DNA from: Lasiosphaeris hirsuta
Taxonomy: Eukaryota > Ascomycota > Sordariomycetes > Sordariales > Lasiosphaeriaceae
Direction: 5' to 3'
DNA length: 64,000 nt
Assembly: GCA_030549175.1 (NCBI GenBank)
Contig: JAUKUA010000002.1
Span: forward strand, 5,890,001 to 5,954,000
Part shown: positions 23,781 to 35,501 of the stretch, one piece after another
Layout of the letters: each line of letters begins with the position of its first letter
Position numbering within the stretch: the first letter of the stretch is position 1
Made by a program: the position numbers and the translations under genes
Notes under the pieces: model-generated
Seen by the model: the letters and a program-made list of their open reading frames with translations, nothing else
What the model was told of the DNA's origin: nothing
Databases searched by the model: none

Positions 23781-25146
23781 TGGATTGGATAATCGAGGTT
23801 TGCTGCGTGTGCACTACCAACTTTCGCGATGCAAGCCACGCGTCGACGGAAGGTCTACCGTGACGATGGCTTCATCGGAGGTTTGGGGCTTGGCTGCTTG
23901 GCTCGGGGACGCAGGTTTAATCGTGGGGTTTATCGCTGGTCGCTTGTCGCTCGTAGCTCGTCGGGGATTTAGATCTGCAGCGTTGCGTTGCTCGAGCTGC
24001 TGGTTTGAGGTTAGAGGCTAGTGGAGTGGAAGAGTGCTGTGCTGTGGTCACCAAGGAGGGGCATGTTGCAGCGACCCCGCCTTGCGCTCGGTGGAGAATT
24101 GAGAACACGGGTTAGGGTTTTGTGTGTGCAAATCCCGTATTTCACAGAGGTGGTGATGTAATGCCCAGCAATTTGTTCCAAAAGTGCGTCTGCAAAATCC
24201 AAAGACCTAATTAATCTGCCGCGGGATCTCAATGGTTCTTTAACCTTATTGTCCCATTGATCAATCAGGCGTAGCGCAGGAGATGCAGGGTACGGTCAAT
24301 CCGGTGGCAGCAGAATTCTCAGGTTTCTGCACTGTGATTTGGCCAGATCCTAAGTCCGCGGCAGCTGATCGCCACTCGAGTTGGCCTTCCACTTTCCTTC
24401 CTGCTTCCATGAGCACTGCGGGGAACATAGTCGTCATGCCCGTCATCTCCACCGCGGACACGAGAACGGTAGCAGGCAATGCATATGCAATCCAACCCTG
24501 GTTTGTTTGCCAGCGCTGGACTCTATTAAAGCTCGTCGTGGACATTAACGACGGTATTTCTGGCATTCCAAAGGGCATATTTGGCACCCCAGCATCGGAA
24601 GGGCTCTCCAAGGCACTAATGATACCTGTTGAAATGCCTTGTTGAAACCCAAGTAGCTTCTTGGAACGTCCCGCGCTAACAAACAAACTAGGGCTGTCCT
24701 ACCTAAACGCAAACCGGCTGCCTCGAGGTTTCTCCTTCCCCATCGCGCTGTCCAGTGACAACAGTCAGCACCAATGCTCATCACGGGATACCCGGCAAAT
24801 GCTGTAAAGCAGGCTCCTTGCATCTTTCGCAGTTTGGACAGGAAGTATGCACCGTTCGGCCTGGCCAAGCAGCAGTTGAACGTCCTTTCCGTCTTCCAGG
24901 ACAGAGACAGGAGTTATCCCCAGCTGGGCCAGCACCTATCTAGTACCTTGGTTGATCACCACAGACAGCTCTTCATCCGCAGGCCAGTAGCCCAACGTCG
25001 AACCAGACAAGCACCAGTATCCGGGCAGAACCCCTTGCATTCTTGTCGCGCATGCTTAGAAGCACCGCATACGATCCCTCCGAGGCACATCCTGACGCCT
25101 CCGAGTGCACGCTCTCGCCCCTCCTCTCGACAATGACCGGCTCCTA
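23781..25146. other. Intergenic region upstream of the MFS gene
   Basis: This contains a doubled TTAGGG motif (gggttagggtttt) at about 24110-24121, about 330 bp upstream of the MFS start. ORFs at 24283-24645 (+) and 24774-25136 (+) lack recognisable features. Part of this sequence may be 5' exons of the unknown gene that follows. Confidence 0.4.
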
Positions 25147-26095
25147 GAATGTGTCGAAGGCACGAGATAGGGCTCCTCAACGACACAACGAGTCGGGCTA
25201 TATCACTCGCAGCCCTCCCGATACGCCCACAACAAGTGAGGACGAGGCGTCTCCCGTTTCGTGCAGCAGCGTGCCGGATGATTGGCAGGACGATTTAGGC
25301 CGCATCCTTCGCGGTCGAGGCCCGGGGCGATGGCGACACCGTCGAGTCGGGACGGCCGCCGAGTATGCCTTGTCCGCCTGTGCTAACTTTCCTGTCAACG
25401 TAACCACGGCACTACCAAAAGCCCCATACCGGTTCCGAGGGAGCAAAAGATGGTCCTACGGGGGGCCCATTGGAGAGAACTGTCCTGAAACACGTCCGAG
25501 TCACTTGAGCCATCGAGGTCAGAATGCAACCGATATACGTCAGCGCCATCAGCGGGCCGAGGCACGCCGCAAGCACCGTAGTCTCCCCGGAACATGGCCC
25601 GTTTTGGGCTCTGATTCAGACGACGAGGCCTTTACCGGTGCGGGGGATGGCCACGACAACCACAGTCACCGTGATTCTACCGCTTCTCGTGGCGCTGTGG
25701 GCAGCGAGGCTAGCCCTAGGGGTGACGCGGGTAATGGAGCTGTCGATACCAGCATGGACGGTGGTGACGATCAAAGAACCAACAAATTCGAAGGGCAAGG
25801 CGTGGGTGGAGGTCTGACACCACATATACTCGTTGACGTGGGGGATACGCGTTTGGAGGTCAGTTCGAGGCGTATCTACAGCTTCAGTTGCGAGTCGGGG
25901 TTTAGTGCACAAGAGTCCGACAAAGAGTCTGACAACCCCTCATTCTCCAGCTTGGAGCACGAGACAGGGTACTTGACACCACTGCCTAGCCCGACTGCCA
26001 ATGCTCGCCAGTCCGACTCTAGCCCATTTGAGCCCGGCGATGAGCTGCCGAAGCCGTCTGGCGAGCCCCTAAAGTCGTCTGGTACGCCGCCATAG
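25147..26095 (+). CDS. Hypothetical disordered protein, 5' end not resolved
   Basis: An open frame of about 315 codons with no in-frame ATG near its start. It opens directly after a plausible acceptor (CTCCTAG at 25140-25146), so it is best read as a terminal exon whose upstream exon I could not identify. Composition is typical of a disordered coding region: clusters of Ser, Asp and Glu (SDSDDEAF, SESDK-like) and Pro-rich segments near the end (LTPLPSPTAN, LPKPSGEPLKSSGTPP). No domain is recognised. The opposite strand also has long ORFs, so coding status rests on composition only. Confidence 0.4.
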
Positions 26096-26372
26096 GGGAT
26101 GGTTGACTTCACCGAAGGCACTCGAGGGGCCCTGCCCGCCCCAGGTCTTCTGAAAGACTTGCGCAGCAACCAGGACGAAGAGTTTGCAGGCGAAAGCCCG
26201 CTGAGTCCATTTAATCCCATCTGGAACTCCGCGTGTTCGAAATGCAGGTCGGAACCGAGATGGCCAGTGGCGTCGACCGGGAATGCCAACGCAAGGGCGT
26301 ATTTTTTCCCCCAAGGGCAAATTATTGGAGGTTTGGTTGAGCTAGGAGTCGGACTCGAACCCCTTTACTGTT

Positions 26373-26390
26373 AGAGAGAGAGAGAGAGAG
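26373..26390. repeat. (GA)9 microsatellite
   Basis: Nine GA dinucleotides between the unknown gene and the DUF1275 gene. No other structure is evident in the surrounding 540 bp. Confidence 0.9.
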
Positions 26391-26639
26391 CTCTCGGTCA
26401 GTCATCATCGGGGAATCAGCGATACATATCAGCGTCTGCTACAGGTAGTTCTCATAGCTAATTGGATTGCTTTTAATATCAACCCAGAAAGAAGTTGCGA
26501 AGAGAAAACCGCCTCAGTGTATTGGATATCAATCTATCGTCATCCCCTGGTATCTATTCCCCAAAACAATTACTCCGTCTACATGCAATGCCCGTCTTGT
26601 GCCGTCAACGTAAACTCATCTATATGCAACACAGCTCAT

Positions 26640-27683
26640 CTAAGCACCGACCTTGCCCTCCCCCTCCACCGGCACCGGCACGGCCTTGCTCCTCCACCCA
26701 ATCCACGCGGCCGCAATCACGACCTTGATCCCGCCGGCGATCCACAGCGCCGCGCTCATGCCCGCCGCGCTGCGCTGCAGCCAGCCGCCAACAATAGCCC
26801 CGAGCAGCATGAGGATGATGGCGGCCACGCGCCGGTTTCGCTTGGGGTTGGCGCCCACGCCCGCCAGCAGCGCGGGGTCGCTTAGGAGGTCGCAGTACAG
26901 GCTCGTGAGCACGTTGGTCGGGACCTCGTTGAAGCCCAGGATGCGCGACGTGACGATCTGGCCGCCGAACTGGAAGGCCAGCAGGGCGAGCGGGAGGAGC
27001 GCCATCGGGTTGTCCTCGTTGGTGAGGTGGGCAGACTCGGCGGCGTGCGAAGGCGTCGGCGAGAGGAAGGCCTCGCCGAAGGCCGGCACGATGTTGGCCT
27101 GCGCGAGCGCCGCGGCCGTGAGGATGAAGCCGGCCTGGATCAGGAAGGAGATGGAGAGGGTGGCCTTGCGCTGCGGGGCCAGGTGGCGCGACTTGGAGAA
27201 GGCGAAGCAGCCGGCCCAAAAGGCCGAGATGGACACCAGCGCGCGCAGCCAGAGCAGCGGCATGTTGGACGGCAGCCCCGAGGCGCCCAGCGCCAGGAAG
27301 ATGGTGTTGCCCGTCTGCATCGACGCGAAGGTGCCCGTCGCGTTGAAGGCGACGCTGTCGCACAGCCCCGACACCATGCAGCACGCGAGCACCGGCAGGT
27401 CCGCGTAGCTCAGCGAGATGTCGTCGCGCAGCTGCGACAGCCAGGACTGCGAGGGCGAGCCATTGCTGGCCTTTTCGAGCGCCGTCGCCGCCTTGGAGGC
27501 TTCGAGTTGTTTCTGGAGCGTGGGCGTGTTTACGCCCGAATTCGGGTTAGAGTCGGACGCTGTTTCGTGGTCGGCCGTCATGCTGGGCAGGGCCGTGGGG
27601 GTGCTGTTGGGGTGCTGTTGGGGTGTTGTTGGGGTGCCGTTGGGGATGCGGGATTGGGGGGACCTGACGTTCTTGCTGTCCAC
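26640..27683 (-). CDS. DUF1275 (YoaK-like) integral membrane protein
   Basis: A single exon of 347 residues. It has six or more hydrophobic helices and the family hallmarks CDSVAFNATGTFASMQTGN with NTIFLALG in the first helices and NEVPTNVLTSLYCDLLSDP in the loop before the last pair. The N-terminal 90 residues are disordered, with a Pro/Thr/Asn repeat caused by a short G-rich tandem repeat in the DNA (27599-27650). DUF1275 proteins occur in bacteria and fungi as small polytopic membrane proteins without an established transport substrate. Start taken at the first Met; a shorter start at the MTADHE codon would keep all helices. Confidence 0.88.
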   Translation of the reverse strand: MDSKNVRSPQSRIPNGTPTTPQQHPNSTPTALPSMTADHETASDSNPNSGVNTPTLQKQLEASKAATALEKASNGSPSQSWLSQLRDDISLSYADLPVLACCMVSGLCDSVAFNATGTFASMQTGNTIFLALGASGLPSNMPLLWLRALVSISAFWAGCFAFSKSRHLAPQRKATLSISFLIQAGFILTAAALAQANIVPAFGEAFLSPTPSHAAESAHLTNEDNPMALLPLALLAFQFGGQIVTSRILGFNEVPTNVLTSLYCDLLSDPALLAGVGANPKRNRRVAAIILMLLGAIVGGWLQRSAAGMSAALWIAGGIKVVIAAAWIGWRSKAVPVPVEGEGKVGA

Positions 27684-28486
27684 CGATGCAACCTTAGATG
27701 GGACAAAAGTACAGGAAGGCGCGACTCAAGCAATCGTCTATCGACGTGACGATGAGATCATAGACCAGAAGCCATCAAGGAACAGCTTCAAAAAAAGGGA
27801 ATCCAGTCAATTTATTCGACCGGATCCGACCTCGGTCGTATATTTGCTTCTTCCCCACCCCCCCGACAGTCCAATTTTGCATGTTTTTCCTCCGAGTCAC
27901 AGGGGCCTTCACAGGGGGGGCGTGTCCTCGATCGCCGCCCCGGCACACCAGCGGAAGCCAGCAGCGAAGAGGAAAAAGCACCAATCGCACCATCGTAGGT
28001 ATTCTCCGCGGGACGCATTTTTCACGGCCAGAGCCGTTGCAATCCGGGCGACTCTTCGACATCTTCCCGCTTTTCGCCTCCCGCGAGCCGCTTTTTTTTT
28101 TTTTTTCTCTTTCAGCCCTGAAAACGCTGCACGGTCAGCTCTGTAGCCAGGCACGTTCTCCCCCACGCCGACACCCTTTCAGCGTCAGGAACAAAGGCGA
28201 ACCCCTGGGATCACCGAGTTACCGAGCAAGCTGCGATTGGGTAATTGCTAGAATTGCTAGATATACGGTGTAGCTGCCAAGCCGAGACATTCGGGACAAC
28301 TGACAACTACATAGCATTATCCGATGCCACTGCATTACCTAGGTTGGTGCCAATGCATCATCTGATAGCGGCGGGTAGATAAGCATAAGTCAAGAAAGAC
28401 AACACCGAGACAGGCCTGGGCTCATGCCCGGAATGCAACTTCATTTTTGTCTACCAACTGCCAGCGCAACGCCAACTCTCTACTGT
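27684..28486. other. Intergenic region with pyrimidine and T-tracts
   Basis: A T-run of about 17 lies at 28091-28107 with CT-rich flanks, as expected for the promoter or leader of the DUF1275 gene and the 3' side of the deformylase gene. No gene seen. Confidence 0.45.
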
Positions 28487-29353
28487 CTAAAAGACAACGG
28501 TCCTGCTGCCGTTCAAAAACACCCTCCGCTCGGCGTGCCACTTGACCGCAGCCGCCAGCACCTGGCTCTCGACATTGGATCCCTCGTCCACCAGCGCCTT
28601 GGGGCTCATGCTGTGGTCGACGCGGGCGACGCGCTGCTCAATGATGGGGCCTTCATCCAGGTCGGCCGTGACAAAGTGGGCCGTCGCGCCAATGATCTTG
28701 ACGCCGCGGTCGTAGGCCTGGTGGTACGGCTTGGCGCCCTTGAAGGACGGCAGGAAGCTGTGGTGGATGTTGATGATGCGGCCCGACATGGCCTCGCACA
28801 GCGTCGGGCTCAGCACCTGCATGTAGCGCGCGAGCACGACGAGCTCGATGTTGTGCTGGCGGATCAGGTCGAGGATCTGGCCCTCCTGGGCCGCCTTGGT
28901 CTCCTTGGTCACGGGCAGGTGGTGGAACTCGATGCCGTAGCCGGCGGCCAGGGTCGCGAACTCGGCGTGGTTGGACACGATGACGGGGATGTCGATGGGC
29001 AGCTGGCCCGTCTTGGCGCGGAACAGCAGGTCGTTGAGGCAGTGGCCGATCTTGGACACCATGATGAGCACGCGCATCTTGTCGGCCACGGCGCGGATGT
29101 CGTACGTCATGGGGTGGTAGTCCGAGTCGGAGGCGGCGAGCCCGTCAAAGGCCGGCCGCAGGTGCGCCGCCGAGGCGGTCGGCGTCGGGCCAAAGTGCAC
29201 GCGCATGAAGAAGCGCGCCGTGGTCGGGTCCGAGTACTGCTGCAGGTCCAGGATGTTGAGCCCCTCGCGCGCAAACACGCCCGTCACGGCGTGCACAATG
29301 CCCGGCTTGTCGCGGCACGACAGCGTGAGGATGTGGTCATTGATGGTGGCCAT
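28487..29353 (-). CDS. purU: Formyltetrahydrofolate deformylase (PurU type)
   Basis: A 288-residue single exon from an ATG giving MATINDHILTLSCRDKPGIV. Residues 1-90 form an ACT-type regulatory domain (GIVHAVTGVFAREGLNILD). The rest is a formyltransferase-fold hydrolase domain with the catalytic Asn in VIVSNH, His in INIHHSFLPSF, and Asp in VTADLDEGPII; the KPYHQAYDRG segment is also family-typical. The enzyme hydrolyses 10-formyl-THF to THF and formate, balancing the one-carbon pool. Length matches the bacterial enzyme. The longer ORF upstream (to 29704) is 5' leader. A doubled telomere-like motif (ccctaaccct) lies about 165 bp upstream. High confidence. Confidence 0.93.
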   Translation of the reverse strand: MATINDHILTLSCRDKPGIVHAVTGVFAREGLNILDLQQYSDPTTARFFMRVHFGPTPTASAAHLRPAFDGLAASDSDYHPMTYDIRAVADKMRVLIMVSKIGHCLNDLLFRAKTGQLPIDIPVIVSNHAEFATLAAGYGIEFHHLPVTKETKAAQEGQILDLIRQHNIELVVLARYMQVLSPTLCEAMSGRIINIHHSFLPSFKGAKPYHQAYDRGVKIIGATAHFVTADLDEGPIIEQRVARVDHSMSPKALVDEGSNVESQVLAAAVKWHAERRVFLNGSRTVVF

Positions 29354-31052
29354 TGCTTCTGTTCTGGTCGTGGTGTGGTGTTGAACGTGTGGGAAGTCGC
29401 ACTCGAGCGGGGGTGACTGCCAAAATGCGTCAAGTGCCGAAAGATCTTTCGATCCATCATGATGTGTCCACTCCGCTCCGATTGTACCGATTGTAGCGGA
29501 GACGGCAACTCTCGACCCTAACCCTGCCACCACGCCGTCCCGCCCCGGAGCCAGCACCGCCGAAACATTTGCGGTCTCCGACTTTATGCCGAGAGAGACG
29601 GAGTGACGGTTTGGGGCGACAGCTGGGAAGGATTTGAGGCTGAACAATTTGCAGTTCCCCAGATTTGAGCCGGTACCGAGACTCCGGGAACAGTTTTGTC
29701 TCAAGCTGGCGATCCAATTGGGGTCTGCAATTCGTAAACGCAGTCAGCAGGCTGACCACGGCACCCGCCTCCTCTCAGCCCGGGAACTCGCTTCCCCAGT
29801 GCTAGGGTTTTGGGGTGCGATGATTTGTTGACATGCGCCTCGCGGCAATCTTAGTCGTCTCCAACCTCGGAAGCATCTTTGTTCGCTATTATGTCAGCTG
29901 GCGCGCTTACATCTGTCTTTTTCTAGTTCCTGACAAGAGCGGCCTCGGTTCCCGCTCCCTTGTGCCACACTGTGCCCGCGGCCGTGGTGTTGTTTTGATG
30001 AACAACTGGTCCCCGCTCCCCGCTCCCTATCAAGTCGTCAACGCATCGGTAGTTGGCAGTCGGTCATGCAGTTTGCTTCTCTGCAAATGCCCACTATTGG
30101 CGAGGCACTCCGAGGCCCCATGCCTAGCAGGTCCAGGTCCGGACAACATCGAGGCTCACGCACGCACAGATCGTGTTCTGGTCGCCAGCCGGTCCTGTCA
30201 GGTAATCATTCGCGCCTGCGCCCGCGCCCGCGCCTCAGCCCTACCTTTTTGAGCAAGGGCAATAGGCAATCGTACCGACTTGAGTCTGCGGTAGATTAGA
30301 TCACCATCATACTCGGCAAATTCGCCGCTTTAGACATTTCCCCTCGGTATAGATGCTCAGTACGTTCCCCGATCCGGTCCACGTCTTGCGGTAGCATTGG
30401 GGTGCGCATTCCCAGGGCTGAGCTGGCTGCCTTATCTACTACCTTGGCCCTCCCTTCCTTCTGGTGGTCATAGTCCCGATATTTACTGCTTTTGGGTTTA
30501 GGGTGAGTAGCACGGCATCAGGTAGTCCCCTAGCGCTTCTTGATGCTGCAGTTGGCATTGGGCCAGAATCATCCACACTCGCAGGGCCGCCAACGCCGTC
30601 TGAAGTCTTCCCAATGTCACTGCATATACGACACGCCCTCGCTGTAGATAACAGCACACCACTTTAGTAAGTCCGTGTGGCCTAGTCTAGGTCTGAAAAG
30701 GCCAAGGCGTAGTCCATAAACATGTTCCCTTATTAGACATGTTCCCTTATTAGAGGGGGCTGATGAAAAAGTACAAGAAAGGAACTTCAATGGTTCCCAT
30801 GATCCCAGCTGCAATATTGGATGCGGGGCTTCTTTCGGAACTCGTGCTACGTGGTATCTACATTAGTGGCCCACATTGTAGAGAGCTCACCAAGGCATAT
30901 AAGACCTAGCTGAGTCTTCGGCCGTTTCACACATGTGCCACTCGCAGAGATAGCTGAGGCTTCATGCATCGGGAAATCCCCACTGCAAGATCTGCCTTTG
31001 GGAACTTGAGAAACTCAGTCTTTTGGTGTTCTCTTTTTTTTGGGCTACTAGC
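29354..31052. other. Intergenic region between divergent genes
   Basis: 1.7 kb between the deformylase (-) and the flavin monooxygenase (+). Pyrimidine-rich stretches occur, and a short direct repeat of cttattag lies at about 30728-30750. No ORF has recognisable content. Confidence 0.45.
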
Positions 31053-33196
31053 ATGCGTGTAGCAGTAATCGGTGCCGGGCCTTCGGGCCTCGTCACACTC
31101 AAGTATCTTATCACCGCCCACAACTTCCTCGACACAGAGCCAATAGAGGCGACCTTGTTCGAGGCCGAGGATGCTATCGGCGGCACGTTTGCACACCGCA
31201 CATATGAAGATGCCGAGGTAACATGACTTGGTCTGAGCATAATCTATGGCACTCAGCCAACTGACCCCTCTTAGTTGGTGTCTTCGAAACAACTCACGAC
31301 CTTTTCGGATTTTCGGCCCAACGCTGATGATCCAGACTTCCTGTCGGCCGAGAGATACGTGCAATATTTGAGAGACTATTGCACACATTTCAACCTATGG
31401 CCGCATATAAAGCTCTCATCCAAAGTCACATCTGTACGCCGGGGGGGCAAAAGGAGGTCATGTCGTCTCATACATCGACACAACCATTCCTGACAGCCAT
31501 CCCGCCGAGTATGGATGCAACGGTCTGGCAGTTTGCTCAGGGCTTCACGTCACGCCGAATATTCCGACATTGGAGGGAATCGAGAATGTACCCAAAGTAT
31601 TCCACTCTGCCGACTTCAAGACCAAGTCGCAGTTTGGCGTCGACAAGACTGTCTTGGTACTCGGAACTGGCGAAACTGGCATGGATGTCGCCTATATGGC
31701 TGTCAACTCACCCACAAGAAGGGTGCTGTTGAGCCACAGAGATGGCTTTCTGTGCGCGCCAAAGGTAGATCCACCCCTCCTAGAGTCGCAACAATACCGA
31801 CAGGCTCGCTAATACTGCTCATAGAGGGTTCCGGATCCTGTGATCCTACCTATTTTCGGCAACAAATCTGATCCCAACCACCTCAACGTCCCCGTTGATA
31901 GTAGCAGCGCCAGTCTTTTCGACACGGCCTATGTGCATCACCGCCTCAGGGATCACATGTTGTTGTGGGAATACTACGACTTCTTCATCAAGTCAACACT
32001 CTGGCTAGTTGGCGGCAGCAAGTATGGGCTTGGCCAGTGGATTGGCGGCATCTCAGATGGCCGGTATCACGCGAGCAAGAGTGAGTCTCAAATTCACCAC
32101 CTTCCAACCCAGTTTCCCCCTGATCTAGTCAGACACTCCCCCCCTCTCCCCTCCCCTCCCCTCCCCTCCCCTCTTCAGGGGTAGTCGCCTTCTATCGGCA
32201 ATCCATTAACCCCAGCAGTCTTCTTCAACAAATCCAACAAAGCCATGCCCTACATCTCGGCCCCCTACCGCGCCTCGCACGAATCTTCCCTCCTCCAAAG
32301 ACTCCGCGCCTCCGTCATCCAAGTCGACATCGCCGACACCCACGGCCGGCACATCGACCTAGCACCCCGGCCAGCCTGCTTCACCCCCTCAGGAACCGTA
32401 ACCTTCACCAACAACAACCGGCCAGAATACACCCGGCTGCGCCACGAGCAAATCGCACCCGACGTCGTCGTCCTCGCCACAGGCTACACCCAGACCTTCC
32501 CCTTCCTCGCGGCCGGCTACCCCACCCCGTCCACCACCCTCGACACCCGCGACCTCTGGCACTCGTCCGACCCGTCGGTCGCCTTTGTCGGCTTCGTCCG
32601 CCCCTCCTTTGGCGCCATCCCGCCCCTCGCCGAGATGCAGGCCATGCTGTGGGTCCTGCGCCTCGTCGGCGGCCCCGCTGCTGTGGGGGTGCTCGATCCG
32701 GCGCATGAGCCGCAGTACCGGCTCAAGCTGGCCGAGACGGCGCGGATTCAGTACGGTGTGGATCACGAGAGCTATGCGTACCAGCTGGCGGTGGACATGG
32801 GCGCGGCGATGGGGGTGGGGGAGGTTATGAGGAAGGGGTGGGGATGTGGTGGGGACGGGTGGTATAAGTTGCCGCTAGTGTGGGCGTTGGGTGCGAATTT
32901 TAATGCCAAGTTCAGGGTGCGTGGGCCGTGGAGGTGGGACGGGGCGAGGGAGGTGCTGGTGGGGGAGTTGTGGGACACGGTGGCGAGGAGGGGGGGTTTC
33001 TTTGGTGAGTCTTTGATGAGAGGATGGGGGGTTGTGTTACGGCGGTTTGTTTGCGCTAATCAACTTCGTGATAGGCCATATTACCCTCTCCGGTCTGCCG
33101 ATGCTCGTCTTTGGTACAATCAGTCTGTTTCTGTACCTCCTGGACCCACTGCTTGAACTTATCAGGCCGAAGAAGACGGCGGCAAACAAGCGATGA
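31053..33196 (+). CDS. Class B flavin-containing monooxygenase with C-terminal membrane anchor, one probable frameshift
   Basis: Five exons: 31053-31217, 31275-31764, 31825-32080, 32219-33004, 33075-33196; all introns are GT-AG (donors GTAACA, GTAGAT, GTGAGT, GTGAGT). The protein is about 605 residues after removing one base in a G7 run (31441-31447). Before it the frame reads SKVTSVRRG, after it GGHVVSYIDTTIPD. Motifs: FAD-binding GAGPSG (residues 7-12), NADPH-binding GTGETG (about 185), and VVLATGY (about 390), with FFNKSNKAMPYI spanning intron 3. The final exon encodes a hydrophobic anchor (LPMLVFGTISLFLYLLDPLL) and a basic tail, suggesting ER attachment. It likely N- or S-oxygenates a small substrate, or acts in secondary metabolism. 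Family sure; the frameshift is likely a homopolymer base-calling error. Confidence 0.88.
32144..32173. repeat. (CCCCT)n microsatellite inside FMO intron 3
   Basis: About six CCCCT units within the 138-nt intron 32081-32218, forming a long polypyrimidine tract well upstream of the acceptor. Confidence 0.85.
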
Positions 33197-33213
33197 TTAT
33201 TGGTCGGGTGTTT

Positions 33214-33244
33214 CCCCCCCCCCCCCCCCCCCCTTTTTTTTTTT
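33214..33244. repeat. C20-T11 homopolymer pair downstream of the FMO stop
   Basis: Twenty C followed by eleven T, 18 bp after the stop codon. It may lie in the 3' UTR; length is likely imprecise in the assembly. Confidence 0.85.
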
Positions 33245-33702
33245 CATGCTAGGCTTTGTGTTCTAGTAGCCTGGTATCTACTATCGGCATCATCAAACGT
33301 ACTCTGTCCTCATAATCCACAGGAATTTCTACATCTGACCACATAAAACAACATCTGGCATCTCCACCATCACCTCGGATCTACTTAGGCTCCGTTATTA
33401 CCGTCTTTGGCTCGCCGCATCATAGGCTCCCAATTGATCCATCTAATTGCCCACTTTCTACTTCCCAGACTCATCCTCCAAAACGCTTCAGAATGGCCGT
33501 TGCCGAATGCCCCCCCGCGCACCCTCCATGTTCGTTTACAGGTCAAGGTTGAACAACTTCTGCCCCCACTCCCGAGCTAGCTCACCCCTATGAGTCGGTA
33601 GTTGTGAAGCGCCCTGTCGACTTTTCAGTCCGGTATTCATTTTACCTTGAGAGGAGACTTGGCCATCGAGGGTCGCAGCAATTACCGTTTGACCGCCTTG
33701 GA

Positions 33703-34596
33703 TCATGATGACTTCCCATCCCCGGGTCCGTGGCTCAAATGTGCGTCCGAGCTGGAAATGATGCTGTGTGTCCATCTTTCTATCTTGCCTCCTAACCATG
33801 ATTTATGCGTGTGATCATATTTCTCGTGGAGACCGAGGAGACCGTGGAGACCATGGGGAGAATCGGCGGCCGTGTCGTGTGAGGAACCGTTCATCGTGAT
33901 GTCCGCTGCCACAACTGTTGGCGCAGATGCAGTAGCCGTTGGCTTTGGCGTCGGCGTGACTGTTGATGGGCGAGCGGCGGCGTTGCTGGAAGTCGGGCTT
34001 CTGCTGTTGAGTTGCGGGTTTTCGTGCATGGCTGCGGATGCTTGACCAGCAAAGGTATGCGTGCGCCGAAAAGAAGATCCTGGCGCCGGGCCATTTGTTA
34101 GCGGCGTGGCTATTGTCGAAACATGACCGCCGAAAAACGTGTGCGCTCGATCTCGTTGGTTCAACCGCCGGAACTGCGTTTCCCAGGGGCTACTTCTGTT
34201 GGGAGCTGACGGGTCGTTATCCGAATCGGCAGTGTTTTGGTTGACACTGCCACAAGGCCTGGCATTTGATGGCGCCCAGGAGGATGGAAGTTCCGCATTG
34301 GGGGGCAGAGTGGGCTTGTGGTCCAAGTCTTCGTCGTCGGTGTCAAGGTGAGTGTCCAGAAGCTTTTTTTGCAAAAGCTTTCGAACCCTGTCCCCGACCT
34401 CCGGGAGGTCATAGTCCGGAAGAGAGTCAGCAAACTCGGTTTGAAGTTCGATCCATCTCTTGCGACCGACGTGACTGTGAATGAGATCACACGCTTTCTC
34501 CCACGTGTCCATCCCATCGTAATTGCGGCCATCCGAGAAGAGCTTTAAAGCTTGCTCTTGTGATTTGTGGAAAATCTCTTCGGCTTCAGAACTCAT
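33703..34596 (-). CDS. Hypothetical protein with disordered C-terminal half
   Basis: A 297-residue frame starting at MSSEAEEIFHKSQEQ, chosen because the upstream extension is basic and leader-like. Residues 1-75 form a helical, charged segment (ALKLFSDGRNYDGMDTWEKACDLIHSHVGRKRWIEL), resembling a short helical-repeat hairpin. The remainder is rich in Ser, Thr, Pro and Ala, with a small repeat HGLHGLLGLHEKYD near the end. No signal peptide, TM segment or known domain is recognised. An alternative downstream frame (to 33536) could be joined by a missed splice. No function is proposed. Confidence 0.6.
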   Translation of the reverse strand: MSSEAEEIFHKSQEQALKLFSDGRNYDGMDTWEKACDLIHSHVGRKRWIELQTEFADSLPDYDLPEVGDRVRKLLQKKLLDTHLDTDDEDLDHKPTLPPNAELPSSWAPSNARPCGSVNQNTADSDNDPSAPNRSSPWETQFRRLNQRDRAHTFFGGHVSTIATPLTNGPAPGSSFRRTHTFAGQASAAMHENPQLNSRSPTSSNAAARPSTVTPTPKPTATASAPTVVAADITMNGSSHDTAADSPHGLHGLLGLHEKYDHTHKSWLGGKIERWTHSIISSSDAHLSHGPGDGKSS

Positions 34597-35501
34597 CGTG
34601 AACAATGGTGGGTAGATCCGTGGCGTTGGCGTTGTTGAGTGCTCATGGGGTTGTGCATTTATCACTGCCAGTGGATGCCTTCTCTCGCAGAAGTCAATAT
34701 GGTTGTTTGTGTTTCGGGTGTGCCTCCTCCTCAAAAAATATCTCCTGCATGTGCTTGAGGCCTAACTGCTGAAATGGTCGGGCTCTGCGAAGCGTCTGGG
34801 GCAAATCAAACATTACCTTTGGACACACATTGCGCCGGATTGTGCGGGGGTTGGGGAGTTGGGAGGGTGGTGCCTGGAGTAGAATGTACCGTGCTGTACA
34901 CCTTGTCGCCAGTAAGAATATAGTATCTGGTCAACGTCATTTCGAGAGTTGCATCTGTACCATGCAGTGGCGTTTCGGAAAATAAAGATGCTCATTGCTC
35001 ATCCTCGTGGCCTTGACGTGTCGGACCCTGTCTGGTGTTTGGTGTATTCTGTGCTCCTCAGATCACATAATCAGCAACCACCTATCTTGTGACGGCGGCA
35101 TGTCTCAGACGAAAAGAGCTGCACTGCTAGAGCTGCACTGCTATCCAATCCCCGAGGGACCCCTCGGCGGACCGATCCGGCTTGGCAGGTCCTGCCGTCT
35201 TTGCTTTTCGCCGCGTCGGATCAATATTTGGGCCATGCCAGCACTCAAGAACTATATACACACATGACGCCTTTCCCGGCTAGAAGGAAATTGGAGTTGA
35301 AGAGTCCGCGCGGGATTTGACATGGGGGAATACTAGATGGAATAGGTGGCCATGATGCGACGGAGATGGCGCTTGGTAGGTACCCGGTCTACGAGAACAG
35401 CGAGGCTTCTTTGCCACAGCTGTTTTCTCTAAAACAAAAGCAGAAAAAAGTTCAACTCTGCATCTTCACTACACGCCTCTTCAGCTCAGTGATTTCCTGC
35501 C
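34597..35501. other. Intergenic region, nothing recognised
   Basis: About 0.9 kb separating two minus-strand genes. A small imperfect duplication of agctgcactgcta occurs near 35117-35145. No coding sequence is supported. Confidence 0.45.

Noticed and set aside
26339..26372. tRNA-like sequence (ggactcgaacccc)
   Set aside because: Only a B-box-like motif; T-stem and acceptor stem do not pair.
28424..29416. Plus-strand ORF of 330 codons
   Set aside because: Antisense shadow of the formyltetrahydrofolate deformylase.
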